The notes beneath the pieces are model-generated. The model saw nothing but the letters and a program-made list of their open reading frames with translations. It was not told the DNA's origin and ran no database searches. Positions 16,748-26,106 of a DNA stretch of 61,651 nucleotides are shown here, in pieces. How positions within the stretch are numbered: position 1 is the stretch's first letter; each line of letters begins with the position of its first letter. This stretch comes from Clostridia bacterium (GTDB lineage: Bacteria > Bacillota > Clostridia > Christensenellales > CAG-138), in the NCBI GenBank assembly GCA_017538255.1, contig JAFYJD010000003.1:1-61651 (forward strand), given 5' to 3'. The position numbers and the translations under genes are program-made.

Positions 16748-18712
16748 TCAAACGATGAGCGTGCTCAATAGTGAGGCGAACTCGGTGGGGTCATCGAGTT
16801 TGAGCCCTGCCGTTATCTGCGCCTGTGCATAGAGAAGTTTTGCGTACAGCGCGAGTTTTTCTGCGTCGTCCTTAGCGCCGTCAAGCGCTTGGATAACGTG
16901 GTGGTCGGGGTTGAGTTCGAGCACGCGCTCCGCCTTTGCGTCGGAAGCGAGATGCGACTCGCTCAAAACCTTCTCCATTTCAAGCGAAAGAGGGCCGTCG
17001 CTCGTGAGTGCGGCGGGGGAGTCCGAAAGCCTCGGGGAGAGGCGCACCTCCTTCACCTTGCCGTCAAGCGCGTCCTTGACGGCGGTCAAAAGACCCGCAT
17101 ACTGCGCCATCTTTTCTTCGAGCGCCTTCTTCTCGTCCTCGTCCTGGATGTTGATGTCCTTATCGGTTATCGACTTATAGGGCTTGCCCTCGTAGCCGTT
17201 GAGCATACGAAGCATAAACTCGTCCACGTTCTCCGTGAGCATAAGTATGTCGTAGCCCTTGTCGACAAGGTATTTGTACTGCGGAAGGGCCTTTATAAGT
17301 TCCTCGCTCTCGCCCGTTGCGTAGTAGATCTCGGTCTGGTTTTCAACGAGCCTTGCGGTGTACTCCTTGAGCGTGATGAGTTTATCCTGCTTTGCCGATT
17401 TGAACAGCAATAGATCCTGAAGGTTTTCACCCTCCATACCGTAACTTTCGTAGATACCGTATTTGAGCGAAAGCCCGAACGCCTTGAAGAACTTTTCGTA
17501 ATTGTCGCGGTCGTCGTCGAGCATCTTTTCGAGTTCGGAGCGGATCTTCTTTTTGAGTCCCGCGGCGATGGCGCGAAGCTGGCGGGACTGCTGGAGCATC
17601 TCGCGTGAGATGTTGAGCGATATGTCAGACGAGTCCACAAGTCCCTTTACAAAGCCGAAATAATCGGGCAAAAGGTCCTCGCAGCTCTCCATTATCATAA
17701 CGCCGTTTGAATACAACTGCAGCCCGCGCTTGTAGTTTTTGGAATAGAAATTATACGGTGCGCTTGCGGGGATATAGAGGATCGAATTATAGGTGACGCC
17801 GCCCTCGGTGCGGGAATGGATATGCTTGAGGGGCGCCTCGTAGTCGTGGAACTTATCGGTATAAAAGCCGTTGTAGTCATCATCCGTCAGTTCGTTCTTG
17901 TTCCTGCGCCAAAGCGGAATCATACTGTTGAGCGTCTTTTCCTCGGTAACGGTCTCGTATTCGGGCGCTTTGTGTTCGTGCCCGCATTCGCAGTCCTCGC
18001 CGTGATCGTGATCGCACTCGCACTCCTCGCTTTGCTTTACGCGGGTCTCCTCGACCGTCATCTTGATCGGGTAGCGGATGTAGTCCGAGTACTTTTTTAT
18101 AAGGCTCGTAAGCGTATAGGTGTCGAGGAAGCGGGAATAGTTCTCCTCATCGGAGTCCGCCTTAAGATGGAGCGTGATGACGGTGCCGCAGGCGTCCTTT
18201 TCGGCGGGGGAAACGGTGTAGCCGTCGAGCCCCGTGCTGCTGAACTCCCACGCGTCGTCCGCGCCGTGTGCGCGCGAAAGCACGCTTATCCTGTCCGCGA
18301 CCATAAACGCGGAATAGAAGCCAACGCCGAACTGACCGATGACCTCGGGTGCGGAGTTATCGGCGTCATCTGCCGCGCCGTCCTCGCCCTTTGCTTTGAG
18401 TGCGGTTTTGAAAGCGAGCGTGCCGCTTTTGGCGATGGTGCCGAGGTTGGTCTCGAGTTCATCGTGCGTCATACCGATGCCGTTGTCAGCGATCGTCAGC
18501 GTGCGCGCCTCCTTGTCGGGCACAAGGCGTATCTCAAGCGCGCTGCCGCCCGTCGTGGAATTGTCCGTCAACAGTTTGAAATGCAGTTTGTCGAGCGCGT
18601 CGCTCGCGTTCGATACGAGTTCCCTAAGGAAGATCTCTTTGTTGGTGTAGACGGAGTTAATCATCAGATCGAGCAGGCGTTTGGATTCGGTTTTGAATTG
18701 TTTTTTTGACAT
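16748..18712 (-). CDS. htpG: Hsp90 chaperone HtpG
   Basis: ATP-dependent Hsp90-family chaperone, 654 residues. The N-terminal GHKL ATPase has ELVSNASDALDKL near 31, DNGIGMT near 76 and GQFGVGFYSAFMVAD near 126. The middle domain begins near LNSMIPLWRR (about 261), and SRE(ML)QQSRQLRAI is present. An unusual insert at about 231-247 holds four Cys and four His in 17 residues (CECDHDHGEDCECGHEH), where most HtpG proteins have a short charged linker. Transcription starts from a consensus promoter that overlaps a CIRCE operator, implying HrcA control. Confidence 0.97.
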   Translation of the reverse strand: MSKKQFKTESKRLLDLMINSVYTNKEIFLRELVSNASDALDKLHFKLLTDNSTTGGSALEIRLVPDKEARTLTIADNGIGMTHDELETNLGTIAKSGTLAFKTALKAKGEDGAADDADNSAPEVIGQFGVGFYSAFMVADRISVLSRAHGADDAWEFSSTGLDGYTVSPAEKDACGTVITLHLKADSDEENYSRFLDTYTLTSLIKKYSDYIRYPIKMTVEETRVKQSEECECDHDHGEDCECGHEHKAPEYETVTEEKTLNSMIPLWRRNKNELTDDDYNGFYTDKFHDYEAPLKHIHSRTEGGVTYNSILYIPASAPYNFYSKNYKRGLQLYSNGVMIMESCEDLLPDYFGFVKGLVDSSDISLNISREMLQQSRQLRAIAAGLKKKIRSELEKMLDDDRDNYEKFFKAFGLSLKYGIYESYGMEGENLQDLLLFKSAKQDKLITLKEYTARLVENQTEIYYATGESEELIKALPQYKYLVDKGYDILMLTENVDEFMLRMLNGYEGKPYKSITDKDINIQDEDEKKALEEKMAQYAGLLTAVKDALDGKVKEVRLSPRLSDSPAALTSDGPLSLEMEKVLSESHLASDAKAERVLELNPDHHVIQALDGAKDDAEKLALYAKLLYAQAQITAGLKLDDPTEFASLLSTLIV

Positions 18713-18747
18713 TTTATGTTCACCTCTTTCGGTTTTTTACGCTGTTG

Positions 18748-18774
18748 TCAGCACTCTGCTATTTTGAGTGCCAA
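18748..18774 (-). promoter_or_regulatory. CIRCE operator (HrcA binding site) of htpG
   Basis: Inverted repeat on the minus strand: TTGGCACTC (18766-18774), nine bases, GAGTGCTGA (18748-18756). It matches the CIRCE consensus TTAGCACTC-N9-GAGTGCTAA at 16 of 18 arm positions. It lies immediately downstream of the -10 box, where HrcA would block transcription. Confidence 0.88.
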
Positions 18775-18777
18775 CAT

Positions 18778-18806
18778 ATTCTACCCCTAACGCGCGTATT
18801 TGTCAA
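18778..18806 (-). promoter_or_regulatory. promoter of htpG
   Basis: Minus-strand TTGACA (18801-18806), a 17-base spacer and TAGAAT (18778-18783). AGAGGTGAAC before the ATG is the ribosome site. Confidence 0.85.
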
Positions 18807-18934
18807 GCCCTGCACAATGCGATATTTTACAAAAAACGAAAAAAGCCGCTTTTTTGAATAAAAGGACGGAATACGCGGCAAGAATTACAATAAAAAACAA
18901 AAAGCGCCTACGAAAAAGGGCGCCGCCGCGCGTG

Positions 18935-18963
18935 TTGCCAAAACCGCGCGTATGTGTTATATT
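18935..18963 (+). promoter_or_regulatory. promoter of the rlmI-like gene
   Basis: TTGCCA (18935-18940), a 17-base spacer and TATATT (18958-18963), about 30 bases before the start codon. The rest of the 180-base gap back to the htpG promoter is A-rich and shows no other feature. Confidence 0.55.
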
Positions 18964-18994
18964 TATGCGTGAATAAGCGAAAGGTAAACCTGTG

Positions 18995-20218
18995 ATGCAA
19001 AGGCAATTTTCAAAGGCGACCGTCAGCGATAAAGCGGAGCGCACCCTAAAAGCGGGGCATCCGTGGGTGTATGCCGAGGAGATACTCTCCGTTTCCGGCG
19101 AATACGAAAACGGCGATATAGTGGATGTGTATTCACTCAAGGACCGCTATCTCGGATCGGGCTTTATCAACGATAACTCAAAGATACGCGTGCGCCTTAT
19201 CTCACGCAACGCGAACGACCGCTTCGACGGCGAGTTTTTTCGCCGCCGCATCCGCTACGCGCTCGACTACCGCCGTACGGTCATCGGCGAAGGCGAGACC
19301 TGCTATCGCGTCATCTTCGGCGAGGCGGACGCGTTTCCCGGCTTGACCGCCGACCTTTTCGGCGACGTGCTCGTTGTGCAGGTGCTTTCGCTTGGCTTTG
19401 AGCGCATAAAAACCATGCTCTTTGACGCTTTCATCGAGGTGTTTGCGGAATACGGCGTCATCCTTCGCGCGATCTGCGAAAGAAACGATGTTGCGATACG
19501 CCAAAAAGAGGGACTTGCGGAGGAAAAGGGCTTTTACGGCGACCATCGGCTCGACGCTTCGTTCACGGGGCTTACGGTGATCGAGGAAAACGGCGTCAAA
19601 TACGAGATAGACGTATTGAACGGACAGAAAACGGGCTATTTTCTCGATCAAAAATACAACCGCCTTGCCGCTGCGAAGATCGCAAAGGGCAGAGTGGTGC
19701 TCGACTGCTTTACGCATACGGGCGCGTTTGCGCTCAACTGCGTAAAGGCGGGGGCAAAGCGCGTCGCCGCCGTCGATATCTCGCGGGATGCGATCGAAAA
19801 AACCGCGAGGAACGCGGCGCTCAACGGCTTTGAGGAAAGAATGGACTTTATAACGCGGGATGTGTTTGAACTTTTGACCGAGATGGAGCAGCGCAAAAAA
19901 TGCCCTTACGATTTCATCATCCTCGATCCGCCCGCATTCACAAAGAGTCGAGATACCGTCAAAAACGCGATAAAGGGCTATAAGGCGATCAACGCCAAAG
20001 CGATGAAACTCCTGCCGCGCGGCGGGTATCTTGCGACCTGCTCCTGCTCGCATTTTATGACGGACGAACTCTTTCGCAAGATGCTTGCGGGCGCGGCGGA
20101 GGATGCGGGCGTTCAACTTCGGCAGATAGAAGCGCGCACGCAGTCGCCCGATCATCCGATACTCTGGGGAGTGCCGGAGACCGATTATTTGAAGTTTTAT
20201 ATCTTTCAAGTGGTATAA
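18995..20218 (+). CDS. rlmI: 23S rRNA (cytosine-C5)-methyltransferase, RlmI family
   Basis: S-adenosylmethionine-dependent methyltransferase of the RlmI/RlmK/RlmO family, which methylates 23S rRNA cytosine 1962 in E. coli. The 407-residue protein has an N-terminal PUA domain (about 10-85, AGHPWVYAEEI), a central EEHD-like region and a Rossmann methyltransferase domain with LDCFTHTGAFAL, VDIS, LDPPAFTKSRD and a catalytic cysteine in CSCSHFM. A GTG at 18992 lies directly before the ATG at 18995. AAAGGT suits either, and ATG is preferred. Confidence 0.9.
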   Translation: MQRQFSKATVSDKAERTLKAGHPWVYAEEILSVSGEYENGDIVDVYSLKDRYLGSGFINDNSKIRVRLISRNANDRFDGEFFRRRIRYALDYRRTVIGEGETCYRVIFGEADAFPGLTADLFGDVLVVQVLSLGFERIKTMLFDAFIEVFAEYGVILRAICERNDVAIRQKEGLAEEKGFYGDHRLDASFTGLTVIEENGVKYEIDVLNGQKTGYFLDQKYNRLAAAKIAKGRVVLDCFTHTGAFALNCVKAGAKRVAAVDISRDAIEKTARNAALNGFEERMDFITRDVFELLTEMEQRKKCPYDFIILDPPAFTKSRDTVKNAIKGYKAINAKAMKLLPRGGYLATCSCSHFMTDELFRKMLAGAAEDAGVQLRQIEARTQSPDHPILWGVPETDYLKFYIFQVV

Positions 20219-20242
20219 AACGCGCTTTTGATGATTTGATAC

Positions 20243-20271
20243 TTGACAAATGCGCACAATAGGATTATTAT
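20243..20271 (+). promoter_or_regulatory. promoter of the T-box/metG transcript
   Basis: Perfect TTGACA (20243-20248), a 17-base spacer and TATTAT (20266-20271), just upstream of the T-box leader. Confidence 0.8.
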
Positions 20272-20282
20272 TGCAATAATTT

Positions 20283-20550
20283 GATATTGGCTTTGACGGA
20301 AAGAGTACGGCTTTTCGTCCGCGAGGGGGTCAAACGGCCCCCATAAGAGATGCGCCGGTCGGTGTAAGGCGCAGCGGACATCAGCCCGAAGATGGCTCCC
20401 GAGCCTCCGCGGTGAACTTCGTTTTCGATTCAGCCGCGGCGGGCGCGCCCGATACAGCGCATAACGAAGCCCGCGCCGTGCGCGGGGAAATAGGGTGGTA
20501 CCGCGTTTTTGACGCCCCTGTGTCCTTTGGGACGCGGGGGCTGTTGCTTT
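20283..20550 (+). ncRNA. T-box riboswitch, methionine specifier
   Basis: Leader RNA that senses uncharged tRNA and controls metG. Landmarks in order: AGTA (loop E type) near 20302, AGAGATG with GGTGTAAG in the apical part of stem I (20346-20368), an ATG specifier at 20392-20394 in the context CGAAG-ATG-GCTCCCGAGC, and the canonical T-box AGGGTGGTACCGCG at 20492-20505. A 12-bp terminator stem follows (20514-20525 with 20530-20541), then a T-containing tail. The antiterminator would form when uncharged tRNA-Met pairs with the T-box bulge. The specifier assignment is by pattern; the T-box itself is certain. Confidence 0.93.
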
Positions 20551-20597
20551 AACCTCCGCGCAGCCCGAAAACGATAACATAGTTATAGGAGAACACA

Positions 20598-22598
20598 ATG
20601 GAAAAAAGAAGCAAAAAAGCACCGTATTACATCACAACGCCGATCTATTACCCGAGCGCAAACCTGCATATCGGGCATACCTACTGCACAGTCAACAGCG
20701 ACGCGCTTGCACGCTATAAGCGCCTGACGGGGCACGAGGTGTATTTTTTGACGGGCGCGGATGAGCACGGTCAAAAGATCGAACGCAAGGCGCAGGAAGC
20801 GGGGGTATCCCCGCAGACGTTCGTCGACAACATCGTTGAGGGCTTTTACGATCTGTGGAGGCTTATGGATATTTCAAACGACGGTTTTGTGCGCACGACG
20901 GACGATTACCATATCGCCTGCGTTCAAAAGGTATTCAAAAAACTTTACGAAAAGGGCGATATCTACAAGAGCAGTTATAAGGGTATGTACTGCACCCAAT
21001 GCGAGGCGTTTTGGACGGATACCCAACTCAAGGAATCGGGCGGAGTTTGCCCCGACTGCGGTCGACCCGTCGAGGAGGTGGAGGAGGAGAGTTATTTCCT
21101 CAACGTTTCTAAATACGCTCCCCGCCTCATCGAGTACATAAACGAAAATCCGGATTTTATCCGTCCGGCTTCAAGGGCAAAGGAGATGCTAAACAACTTC
21201 CTGCTTCCGGGGCTTGAGGATCTCTGCGTCAGCCGCAGCACCTTCAAATGGGGCGTGCCCGTGGATTTTGACAGCAAGCACGTGATCTACGTTTGGTTCG
21301 ACGCGGTGCTCAACTATCTCTCAAAACTCGGCTATCTTACAGATGACGACGAACTTTACAAAAAGTTCTGGCCGGCCAGCGTGCATATCGTCGGCAAGGA
21401 GATAGTAAGGTTCCATACAATCGTATGGCCGATTATGCTGATGGCGCTCGATCTGCCCCTGCCCAAACAGGTCTACGGCCACGGCTGGCTCGTTTTGGAC
21501 GGCAAGAAGATGGGCAAATCCTTCGGCAACGTCGTCGATCCCGTCAAACTCGTCGAACGCTACGGCGTGGACGCGATCAGGTACTTCCTGCTTTCGGAGT
21601 TCCAGTTCGGCGTAGACGGCAACTTCAATAACGAGATACTGATAACAAGGATCAACAGCGACCTTGCAAACGATCTGGGCAACCTGCTCTCAAGAACGGT
21701 CGCTATGATCGAAAAGTATTTTGACGGAACTGTGCCCGAGAGTAAGGCGCAGCTTCCCGAGGAGGACGATGCGGTTATTGAGGCCGCCCGCACGCTGCAC
21801 GAAAAGGTGGAGAACGCGATGAATGCCGTCCGCCCGGACGAAGCGCTCGGTGAGATATTCAAACTCATCCGCAGCTGCAACAAGTACATCGACGTCACCG
21901 CGCCGTGGCTGCTTGCAAAGGACGAATCAAAGCGCGACCGCCTCGGCACCGTGCTGTATAACCTCGCGGAATGTATGCGCATAGTCGGCGTTGCGCTTCA
22001 GCCGTTTATGACGCGCACATCGCCAAAGATATTCGAGCAGCTCGGCATCGGGGACGAGCGCCTTGCTTCGTTTGATTCGATCGCGGAGTTCGGCGGCATC
22101 GAGCCCGGCACCAAGGTGCAAAAGGGTGATGCGCTCTTCCCGCGTATCGACATCAAAAAGGAACTCGAGCACCTCGAAAGCCTGACCCCGAAGCAGGAGG
22201 CGCCCAAGGAGGAGACCAAGGAGCCCGAAAAGGCGGCGGAAAAGCCGGGGGAGAAGGATGAAAAACTGCCCGAGATAAGTTATGACGATTTTGCTAAACT
22301 CGATCTGAGGCTTGCAAGGGTGGTTGCCTGCGAGGAAGTGCCCAAGTCCAAAAAACTCTTGAAGTTCACGCTCGATCTCGGCGGCGAAGAGCGCACGGTG
22401 CTTTCGGGCATCAAGCATTGGTTCAATACCGACGATCTGATCGGCAAGACCGTCGTAGTCGTCGCCAACCTTGCGCCACGCACTATGGCGGGCATCGAGA
22501 GCCACGGTATGATCCTCTGCGCGAGCGACGCGGGCGACGTCAACCTTTCGCCCCTTACCACTATGAGCGCGATGCAGAGCGGACTTAAGGTCAGATAA
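20598..22598 (+). CDS. metG: methionyl-tRNA synthetase
   Basis: Charges tRNA-Met with methionine. The 666-residue protein has the class I HIGH motif (NLHIGHTYC) near residue 20, a single zinc knuckle (CTQCEAFW and CPDCGRP, four cysteines) near residue 130, and a KMSKS variant KKMGKSFG near residue 300. The C-terminal anticodon-binding domain is followed by a Glu/Lys/Pro-rich linker (about 525-550) and a Trbp111-like tRNA-binding and dimerisation domain (about 560-666, FAKLDLRLARVVACEEVPKSKKL). It is expressed from the T-box leader. Confidence 0.98.
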   Translation: MEKRSKKAPYYITTPIYYPSANLHIGHTYCTVNSDALARYKRLTGHEVYFLTGADEHGQKIERKAQEAGVSPQTFVDNIVEGFYDLWRLMDISNDGFVRTTDDYHIACVQKVFKKLYEKGDIYKSSYKGMYCTQCEAFWTDTQLKESGGVCPDCGRPVEEVEEESYFLNVSKYAPRLIEYINENPDFIRPASRAKEMLNNFLLPGLEDLCVSRSTFKWGVPVDFDSKHVIYVWFDAVLNYLSKLGYLTDDDELYKKFWPASVHIVGKEIVRFHTIVWPIMLMALDLPLPKQVYGHGWLVLDGKKMGKSFGNVVDPVKLVERYGVDAIRYFLLSEFQFGVDGNFNNEILITRINSDLANDLGNLLSRTVAMIEKYFDGTVPESKAQLPEEDDAVIEAARTLHEKVENAMNAVRPDEALGEIFKLIRSCNKYIDVTAPWLLAKDESKRDRLGTVLYNLAECMRIVGVALQPFMTRTSPKIFEQLGIGDERLASFDSIAEFGGIEPGTKVQKGDALFPRIDIKKELEHLESLTPKQEAPKEETKEPEKAAEKPGEKDEKLPEISYDDFAKLDLRLARVVACEEVPKSKKLLKFTLDLGGEERTVLSGIKHWFNTDDLIGKTVVVVANLAPRTMAGIESHGMILCASDAGDVNLSPLTTMSAMQSGLKVR

Positions 22599-22617
22599 CA
22601 TAAATCGCATAATTAAA

Positions 22618-22650
22618 CGGGCTGCCGCGACAGATCGTCGCGGCAGCCCG
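22618..22650. terminator. terminator between convergent metG and the next minus-strand gene
   Basis: Fourteen-bp GC-rich perfect stem (22618-22631 with 22637-22650) with a 5-base loop. It sits 20 bases after metG and 22 bases after the stop of the convergent gene, and probably serves both. Confidence 0.75.
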
Positions 22651-22671
22651 TTGTCGTTTGACCAAACGGCG

Positions 22672-23529
22672 TTATACCATACCTCTGTTAGACCGCTTTT
22701 TGCTTGCGATCAGGGCAAAAAGTACTATTGCGCCAAGCACGACCGCAGAAGCGCCAATGATGTACGGGGCATAGTTCGTGCCCTCTTTCGCGGTTTCGGC
22801 AACCGTGTTCGCGGCGTCAAGATTCGGCAGGAGATCGATAGGATAGCCCCAACCGTCGGTGCCGGGGGAATTCTTTTGACGTTCGGCGATCATGCGTTCG
22901 CGTTCCAACGCGAACTCCGAGAGTGTTGGCAGTTGATAGGATGCGTTTGCGGAATAATACTCTTTGGCAATACGGTCGGGGGCGGTGGTTATCAATCTGT
23001 TTACACCGTTGAACTTTTGAACGACTGCGGGGCTCATACCGTATGTGACGATGATATTTGGCGAGAACTCAACATTCTCTTGATCGGCGATCCTGTTCAT
23101 AATGCACATTGCCTCGTTGAGTCCGTCAGCCTGGCATATCCCGTAATATCCGTAGTCGCCGTAATACCTGTATACGGTATAACCGACGACGACGGTATTC
23201 GTTGGGTTAACGACGGTAAAAAACCAATACTCATTTTCGTCGATCTTATCAAAAGAAAGCCTGCCGGTCGTGTCATATTCGGGATACGGATAGCCCTTGC
23301 CGAGTGTCAGTTTGCCCAAACGTTCGGCGGAAGAGAAATCCTCGCCCGTGTAGCCGTTTTCAGGCGTCATAAAACCACGCAAATAATCCAATACGCTGTT
23401 TGCGTATTCAACAATATCCGAGGAAGGTTCTCTGTCTGCGGCTTGGCTGTCCGCCTTCGCTGCGCTGAACGGAACGGCAAAGGCAAACAGGAAAAGAATA
23501 CTTAACAATAACGCGAAATGTTTTTTCAT
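22672..23529 (-). CDS. secreted, C-terminally membrane-anchored protein of unknown function
   Basis: A 285-residue protein with an N-terminal signal peptide (KKHFALLLSILFLFAFAVPFSAAKA), an outside domain of about 215 residues, and a C-terminal membrane helix followed by a basic tail (about 253-285, AVVLGAIVLFALIASKKRSNR). The extracellular part is Tyr-rich (VVGYTVYRYYGDYGYYGI) and is not recognised. This layout resembles a sortase substrate or type I membrane protein, but no LPxTG motif is present. A long leader with alternative hairpins lies upstream. Confidence 0.75.
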   Translation of the reverse strand: MKKHFALLLSILFLFAFAVPFSAAKADSQAADREPSSDIVEYANSVLDYLRGFMTPENGYTGEDFSSAERLGKLTLGKGYPYPEYDTTGRLSFDKIDENEYWFFTVVNPTNTVVVGYTVYRYYGDYGYYGICQADGLNEAMCIMNRIADQENVEFSPNIIVTYGMSPAVVQKFNGVNRLITTAPDRIAKEYYSANASYQLPTLSEFALERERMIAERQKNSPGTDGWGYPIDLLPNLDAANTVAETAKEGTNYAPYIIGASAVVLGAIVLFALIASKKRSNRGMV

Positions 23530-23598
23530 AGTGATCTGTCTCCTTTTGTGATACTGTGATTGCTAAGAATGCCCAAGTTCGAATCGGAGAAGGACCCC

Positions 23599-23635
23599 CT
23601 TATGCGGCGAAAGGCCGCATAAGCGGTCTTTCGCC
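23599..23635. other. overlapping alternative hairpins in an intergenic region
   Basis: Two stems share bases and cannot form together. One is 10 bp (23599-23608 with 23614-23623). The other is 8 bp (23606-23613 with 23628-23635). They lie in the 228-base gap between two minus-strand genes, so they could be a switch in the leader of the 22672-23529 gene, or a weak terminator of the hydrolase gene at 23758. No T tract follows either stem closely. Confidence 0.5.
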
Positions 23636-23757
23636 GGTATACAGGAAGGAAAATGCATGAATCGGAACCCCTCTCGCTCCTCATCTGCCTATATAACGAA
23701 TAAGCGGGGGATTTGGTTGCATTTTCCTCGAAAAAATTTTAAATATTTAATTATATA

Positions 23758-24462
23758 CTACAAAAGAGTCCGTATCAACTCGGCAAGCACCGCGGGATGG
23801 GAACGAGGTATATCGTGCGAAGCGCCCTCGATATAGACGTGCGAACCGTGCGGTATCGCGTCCGCGATCTGTTCGGAATGCTTTTTTGAGATAAAATTAT
23901 CGCGCGTTCCGAGCACGATGGTGGTCTCCGCGGCGATGGCGGCAAGATCGTTGAGCGTGATATGCGGCTCTTCGAGCATAAGGCGCATAAGTTCGGCGGT
24001 GTATCCGTCGCCAGCGGCGCAGGCACGCTTGTATTCGCGCTTTATATCGCGGCGTGCGCGGAACGTAAGCCCGCTCGGGTCGATATTGGCGCCGATCGCT
24101 ATCACCCGGCGGATATTGAGCGAATGCATCGCCATAATGAGCGCAGCGATGCCCCCGTCCGAAAAACCGATTACATCGTAATCCCATATTCCAAGATGCT
24201 CCATAAGCGCGAGCGCGTCGTCGGCGATCGCCTCATAACTCAATCTTTCATCGCCGCCGGGCAGGGGATAGGAACGCCCGTGCAGACGCGAATCCATAAA
24301 CACAAGATCCTTGGTATTCATAAGATGGGGCGCGAGTTTTGAAAATACTTCCATATTCTCGCCGTTTCCGTGCAAAAGCAAAACGGGCGTGCGCTGATCA
24401 TTGTCGAACGCGCCGCACAACTCGTAGTTGATTATTTGATCGTAATGTAAAAACTCGCTCAT
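23758..24462 (-). CDS. alpha/beta hydrolase
   Basis: A 234-residue cytoplasmic hydrolase of the MhpC-like alpha/beta fold. Seen: the oxyanion loop LLLHGNGENMEVF near 30, the nucleophile elbow VIGFSDGG near 97 (Ser100), the acid in VLGTRDNF near 190 and the catalytic His in GASHDIPRSHP near 217. The substrate is unknown, and carboxylesterase or thioesterase activity is possible. It is downstream of ftsZ on the same strand but behind a strong terminator, so it is probably not part of the division operon. Confidence 0.88.
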   Translation of the reverse strand: MSEFLHYDQIINYELCGAFDNDQRTPVLLLHGNGENMEVFSKLAPHLMNTKDLVFMDSRLHGRSYPLPGGDERLSYEAIADDALALMEHLGIWDYDVIGFSDGGIAALIMAMHSLNIRRVIAIGANIDPSGLTFRARRDIKREYKRACAAGDGYTAELMRLMLEEPHITLNDLAAIAAETTIVLGTRDNFISKKHSEQIADAIPHGSHVYIEGASHDIPRSHPAVLAELIRTLL

Positions 24463-24515
24463 AATACCGATGCTTGTTTGATTCGGAGCATCGAGCCGGA
24501 CAGGGTATTGCTCAT

Positions 24516-24546
24516 AAAAACGCGCCCGCCGCGAACAGGCGGGCGC
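24516..24546 (-). terminator. terminator after ftsZ
   Basis: Nine-bp GC stem (24522-24530 with 24538-24546), followed on the minus strand by five T residues, 15 bases after the ftsZ stop. Confidence 0.9.
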
Positions 24547-24560
24547 CGGAGCATCAAAGT

Positions 24561-25916
24561 TTATTTTTTGTTCCTGCGAAGGAACGCGGGGATATCAAGA
24601 CCGTTCTTGTCGCCGCGGTCGTTCCTCGGGTTGGAGTACGCGGGAGCGGAGGCGCTCTGCTCGCCGAGCGGGCGGCGCGGGATCTGCGGGGTTTCCTCGC
24701 TGCGCTCGCGGCTGCGGGCAAGCGGGGATGAGTAGGAGCCGCGCTCGTTCTCTATGCGCCCTGCGGGACGACCGGTCTCGGTCGCGGGGGCGGTATGCTC
24801 GTTGCCGCGGATGCCGCGGCTGCGGGCGGGATTATCTCCGTAGAGACCGGAGCCGGTGCGGATCTCCTCGCGGCGGGTCTCACCGCGCTGGTTTGCGGCA
24901 ACGCGATTGTTGATCGCGGGGGGGACGTTGCCCGCAGCGGTATCGGTAAACTCATCGGGCCAATCGAAACCGGTCGCGATAACCGTAACGCGGACGGAAT
25001 CGGAGAGGGAATCGTCGGTGCCCATAGAGAAGATGATGCGCGCTTCGGGATCGACGGCGTCGGAGATGAGGCTGACGGCCTCGTCGATCTCGATCATACT
25101 GAGCGAACTGTCGCCCACGATGTTGATAAGAACGCCCTTCGCGCCCTCGATCGTGGTTTCGAGCAGGGGGCTTGCCACCGCCTGGCGTGCCGCTTCGAGG
25201 CAGCGGTTGTCGCCCTGCGCCATACCGATGCCCATATGCGCCATACCTTTTTCGGCGATGATGGTGCGAACGTCGGCAAAGTCGCTGTTTATCATAGTGG
25301 GATTGGTGATGATATCGCTGATGCCCTGTACGCCTTGACGGAGCACATCGTCCGCGGTGCGAAGCGCCTCTTCAAAGGGCGCCTTGCCGACGATGGACAG
25401 AAGCCTCTGGTTGGGGATTACGATGAGTGTATCAACAACGTCGCGCAGTTGGCGGATGCCGTCGATAGCGTGCTTCATACGGGGGCGACCTTCAAAATTG
25501 AAGGGTTTGGTAACAACGCCGACGGTCAGGATGCCCTGATCTTTGGCGCATTTTGCAACAACGGGAGCCGCGCCTGTGCCGGTGCCGCCGCCCATACCTG
25601 CGGTAACGAAAACGAGATCCGCGCCGCAGAGAACTCCTTCGATCTCCTTGAGGCTTTCCTCGGCGGCGATTTTACCGACTTCGGGATTTGAGCCGGCGCC
25701 GAGACCCTTGGTCGCCTTTTCACCGATCTGAACGGTAGTGTCCGCCTTGGAGGTAAAAAGGGCCTGCTTATCGGTGTTGATAGAGATAAACTCAACACCC
25801 TGTACGCCGAAATCGACCATGCGGTTGACCGCATTGCCGCCCGCGCCGCCTACGCCGACGACCTTCAACTGCGCCGCATTGCCGCGATTGTTATCAAGTT
25901 CAACATCAAATGCCAT
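24561..25916 (-). CDS. ftsZ: cell division protein FtsZ
   Basis: Tubulin-like GTPase that polymerises into the division ring. The 451-residue protein has the GTP-binding T1 loop ([14 protein letters not shown]) near residue 20, the tubulin signature [12 protein letters not shown] near 105, and the T7 loop ([11 protein letters not shown]) near 210. An Arg/Pro/Gly-rich flexible linker of about 110 residues follows. The tail ends [11 protein letters not shown], the conserved peptide that binds FtsA or SepF. A perfect AAGGAGG ribosome site precedes the ATG. It is separated from ftsQ by a terminator and has its own promoter, so it is a monocistronic unit at the end of the dcw cluster. No ftsA is present. 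Confidence 0.99.
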   Translation of the reverse strand: MAFDVELDNNRGNAAQLKVVGVGGAGGNAVNRMVDFGVQGVEFISINTDKQALFTSKADTTVQIGEKATKGLGAGSNPEVGKIAAEESLKEIEGVLCGADLVFVTAGMGGGTGTGAAPVVAKCAKDQGILTVGVVTKPFNFEGRPRMKHAIDGIRQLRDVVDTLIVIPNQRLLSIVGKAPFEEALRTADDVLRQGVQGISDIITNPTMINSDFADVRTIIAEKGMAHMGIGMAQGDNRCLEAARQAVASPLLETTIEGAKGVLINIVGDSSLSMIEIDEAVSLISDAVDPEARIIFSMGTDDSLSDSVRVTVIATGFDWPDEFTDTAAGNVPPAINNRVAANQRGETRREEIRTGSGLYGDNPARSRGIRGNEHTAPATETGRPAGRIENERGSYSSPLARSRERSEETPQIPRRPLGEQSASAPAYSNPRNDRGDKNGLDIPAFLRRNKK

Positions 25917-26106
25917 ATAAAAGAACCTCCTTCAGCATTCGTATAGATATGGTGATCAATGGGGTGTTTGCTTCCCGCAGCAAACGGTGCTTTGTGCGTT
26001 TTTTGTAGATAAACGCGAAAGAAAAACAAACGCGTTAACGCAAAAAAAACGTTTATCCGATGACACGGGGATGCATAAAACCGTCATCCGATGCATACAC
26101 ACGGCT

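Noticed and set aside
17816..18709. Long open frame on the plus strand inside htpG
   Set aside because: It is the complement of conserved HtpG sequence, with no ribosome site and no family resemblance.
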